A DNA stretch of 64,000 nt from Muscardinus avellanarius (lineage: Eukaryota; Chordata; Mammalia; Rodentia; Gliridae): the NCBI GenBank assembly GCA_963383645.1, contig OY726557.1, positions 128,850,503-128,914,502 of the forward strand. Reading direction: 5' to 3'. The position numbers and the translations under genes were made by a program. Numbering within the stretch: the stretch's first letter is position 1; the number at the start of each line of letters is the position of its first letter. The notes beneath the pieces are model-generated. The model saw only the letters and a program-made list of their open reading frames with translations, made no database searches and was not told the DNA's origin. Below are positions 62,515 through 64,000 of this stretch, piece by piece.

Positions 62515-63029
62515 TGTGATGGTTAGTCAGGATTGTCAATTTGACTATATCATGAAACACCCACGATTGTGTGACTTTGGGTGTGTTATGAGATGATTGG
62601 TTTGTGTAATGGCAGATTGAAGGAAAAGTCCTGCTCTGAATGTAGGAAGCAAGGATGGTTCTGATAGGTTCAGGGCCTGGATAAAAGAAGAGAAAGCCAC
62701 TTGAATGTATGTAAATTCTCTTGAAGAAAGCCTGTCTGTTCTCATCTGAAATGTAGGCCTTCAGCTCTTCAAAGTCGACCTTCACCATCGTTTTTCCAGA
62801 TAGTTTCCTGGCTTTTGCATCCTGGACCGGGACTGAATTACTAGTTGCTCCAGTTCTGAGACTCCAGCTCATAGACTGCTCGACCAGTTGCCGGTTTCTC
62901 CAGCAATCCACGTGTGGCTGGAAAACCTGGGACTGCACTGCTTTGGACTGTAAGCTGATTTGATAAATTCCCTTTTACCATATACATGTTCTGTGAGCTC
63001 TTTTACTCTAGTGTACCTTGACCAATGCA
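62515..63029 (+). mobile_element. Solo LTR, ERVL/MLT2-like
   Basis: Starts TGTGATGGTTAGTCAGG and ends CTTGACCAATGCA, so it has TG..CA ends at 515 bp. Words of the MLT2 type are present: 'TTGTCAATTTGACTATATCATG', 'GGTGTGTTATGAGATGATTGG', 'CAGTTCTGAGACTCCAGCTC', 'GGTTTCTCCAGCAATCC'. The flanks gtagg (62510-62514) and gtaga (63030-63034) match at 4 of 5, as for a 5-bp duplication. The 159-codon reverse frame across it (62459-62938) is not a gene. Confidence 0.72.
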
Positions 63030-63034
63030 GTAGA

Positions 63035-64000
63035 TTATGAGCAAGATGCTGTGGCAACTAGTGTAGAGAACAAAGTCATGCTCTGGCAGATAGTATCACC
63101 CACACATACACCAAGAAAACTCCTTTCAGTTGCAGTCTGTCCAGCAACTGAGGGTTTCTTCATTATAATTAACCACCCCCCATATTTACCTAATTGTCTT
63201 TTGCTCCCTCTTTCTGTTATTTCTATTTGTATACTAAACTCAGATGTGTGTGTGGTGTTAGTCTTATTCCCTACATGAGGTGCATCTGCATATCCCCCGA
63301 GATGACATGAAAACTCGTGTATGATTCTTAGAAAGTCAATATGGCAAGTATATCATAAAAACTTCTATGATATTCTGCTCTATAAATGATGACAGATGAA
63401 ATGATTGGTCTGAAGATCAGCAGCAGCAATTTGGAGACAGAACAGAGATGAATCTAAATATGTAATTTCTCCCCTTCAGCAGAAGGAAATTGATCACATA
63501 TTAAATTACATCTATTTGATACTGATAGAAAAGCTAGTGTGTGTTTAACATAGTAGAAATGCTGGATGAATAACAGATGGAGTCGTATCGTGGCTTCTGG
63601 TCACAACTGCAGAGAATGAATGGACCCGTGTGTTTCTAAGCACCCTGGACAGTTCCTTTACTCTCATCCCTTCTACCCTTTGCACCTTCCTATTGGAATA
63701 AAAGGATCATTGTATTGCTACAGAGATTTTTAAATCATGTGTCAGAAAACATCTCAGCTGTCTGTAGCACAAGCCCCTTGTTTTAGAGGTGAAAAAATCA
63801 GGAGTGAATTACTTTATTCCAAATTTCAGTCTGTTGCATGATGAAAACATTCAGATCTGCTTCTGCTAAGTCTGCTTCTGAAAGTCTTCTCTACAGTATG
63901 TTAAGGATGAATAACTTCCCCTAAGAAATTACTTTAAAGTAAAAGAAGCCAAAAAAGTTATGAGACTAAACATTTTTTTTTTGTGCCAAAGTTAACTTTC
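63035..64000. other. Unique non-coding sequence
   Basis: No repeat or gene signature is seen to the end of the window. Confidence 0.35.

Noticed and set aside
62459..62938. 159-codon reverse frame
   Set aside because: Antisense to an ERVL-type LTR, with no domain. Kept only as a note in the LTR finding.

Overview
The window is mammalian nuclear DNA, and the repeats point to a rodent of the squirrel family (Sciuridae). About 65 SINE copies and fragments share one design: a 5' half related to 7SL RNA (B1/Alu-like, 'GGTGGCGCACGCTTGTAATCCC'), then a 3' half related to the tRNA-derived ID element ('GGGCTGGGGATGTAGCTCAGAGGTAGAATGCCCCTGGGTTC'). Dimeric B1-ID SINEs of this kind are known from squirrels and their close relatives. 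I recognise no protein-coding exon, rRNA or functional tRNA. The open frames over 100 codons lie in repeats, in microsatellites, or in unique sequence with no recognisable domain. The window is therefore intergenic or deep intronic.

Three SINE grades can be told apart by eye. Type A is the oldest; its middle reads '..ACTTAGTGAGGCCCTCTGCAACTCAGTGAGACC..'. Type B has '..CCAAATAAAATATAAAATAGGTCTGGGAGTATAGCCCGG..'. Type C is the youngest; its middle is shortened to 'GCGCTGGCTTAAGAGACC' and its end reads 'GGTAGAAGGGTTTCCAGGAACCCCAGTACC'. Where a SINE sits inside another, type C is always the inner one.

Layout: 1-4.5 kb is unique sequence with L2, an old L1 3' end and three SINEs; 4.5-4.8 kb is a CpG-dense patch; 5-8.6 kb is SINE-dense and ends in a head-to-tail SINE chain; 8.6-10.4 kb is unique; 10.4-11.2 kb holds nested SINEs, an ID retroposon and an L1 tip; 11.6-15.4 kb is mostly unique; 15.4-19.1 kb contains SINE clusters, a triple octamer inverted repeat and a second SINE chain; 19.2-19.8 kb is a solo ERV LTR; 20.5-23.6 kb is an L1 with both ends present, inserted in a SINE, its ORF2 region replaced by an inverted older L1 piece; 24.6-25.8 kb is a Tigger-type DNA transposon holding two SINEs; 26-34.7 kb is repeat-poor with a MaLR-like LTR and ancient L1 pieces; 35-40.4 kb is unique with MIR and old L1; 40.5-42.2 kb is an L1 3' end and SINEs; 42.2-43.7 kb is unassigned; 44-47.6 kb is SINE clusters; 47.7 kb is an hAT MITE; 48-51 kb is unique plus a purine tract; 51.3-51.8 kb is a Tigger MITE; 51.8-55.5 kb is the longest SINE-free block; 55.5-61.2 kb is SINE-rich, including two more shared-target insertion chains; 61.2-64 kb is unique with an ERVL-type solo LTR.

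The most unusual signal is repeated insertion of retroposons into the same target. At four places (7.5, 17.2, 56.2 and 59.4 kb) three or four copies of one 12-16 bp target site separate head-to-tail elements. At the first two places the copies run from youngest on the left to oldest on the right.
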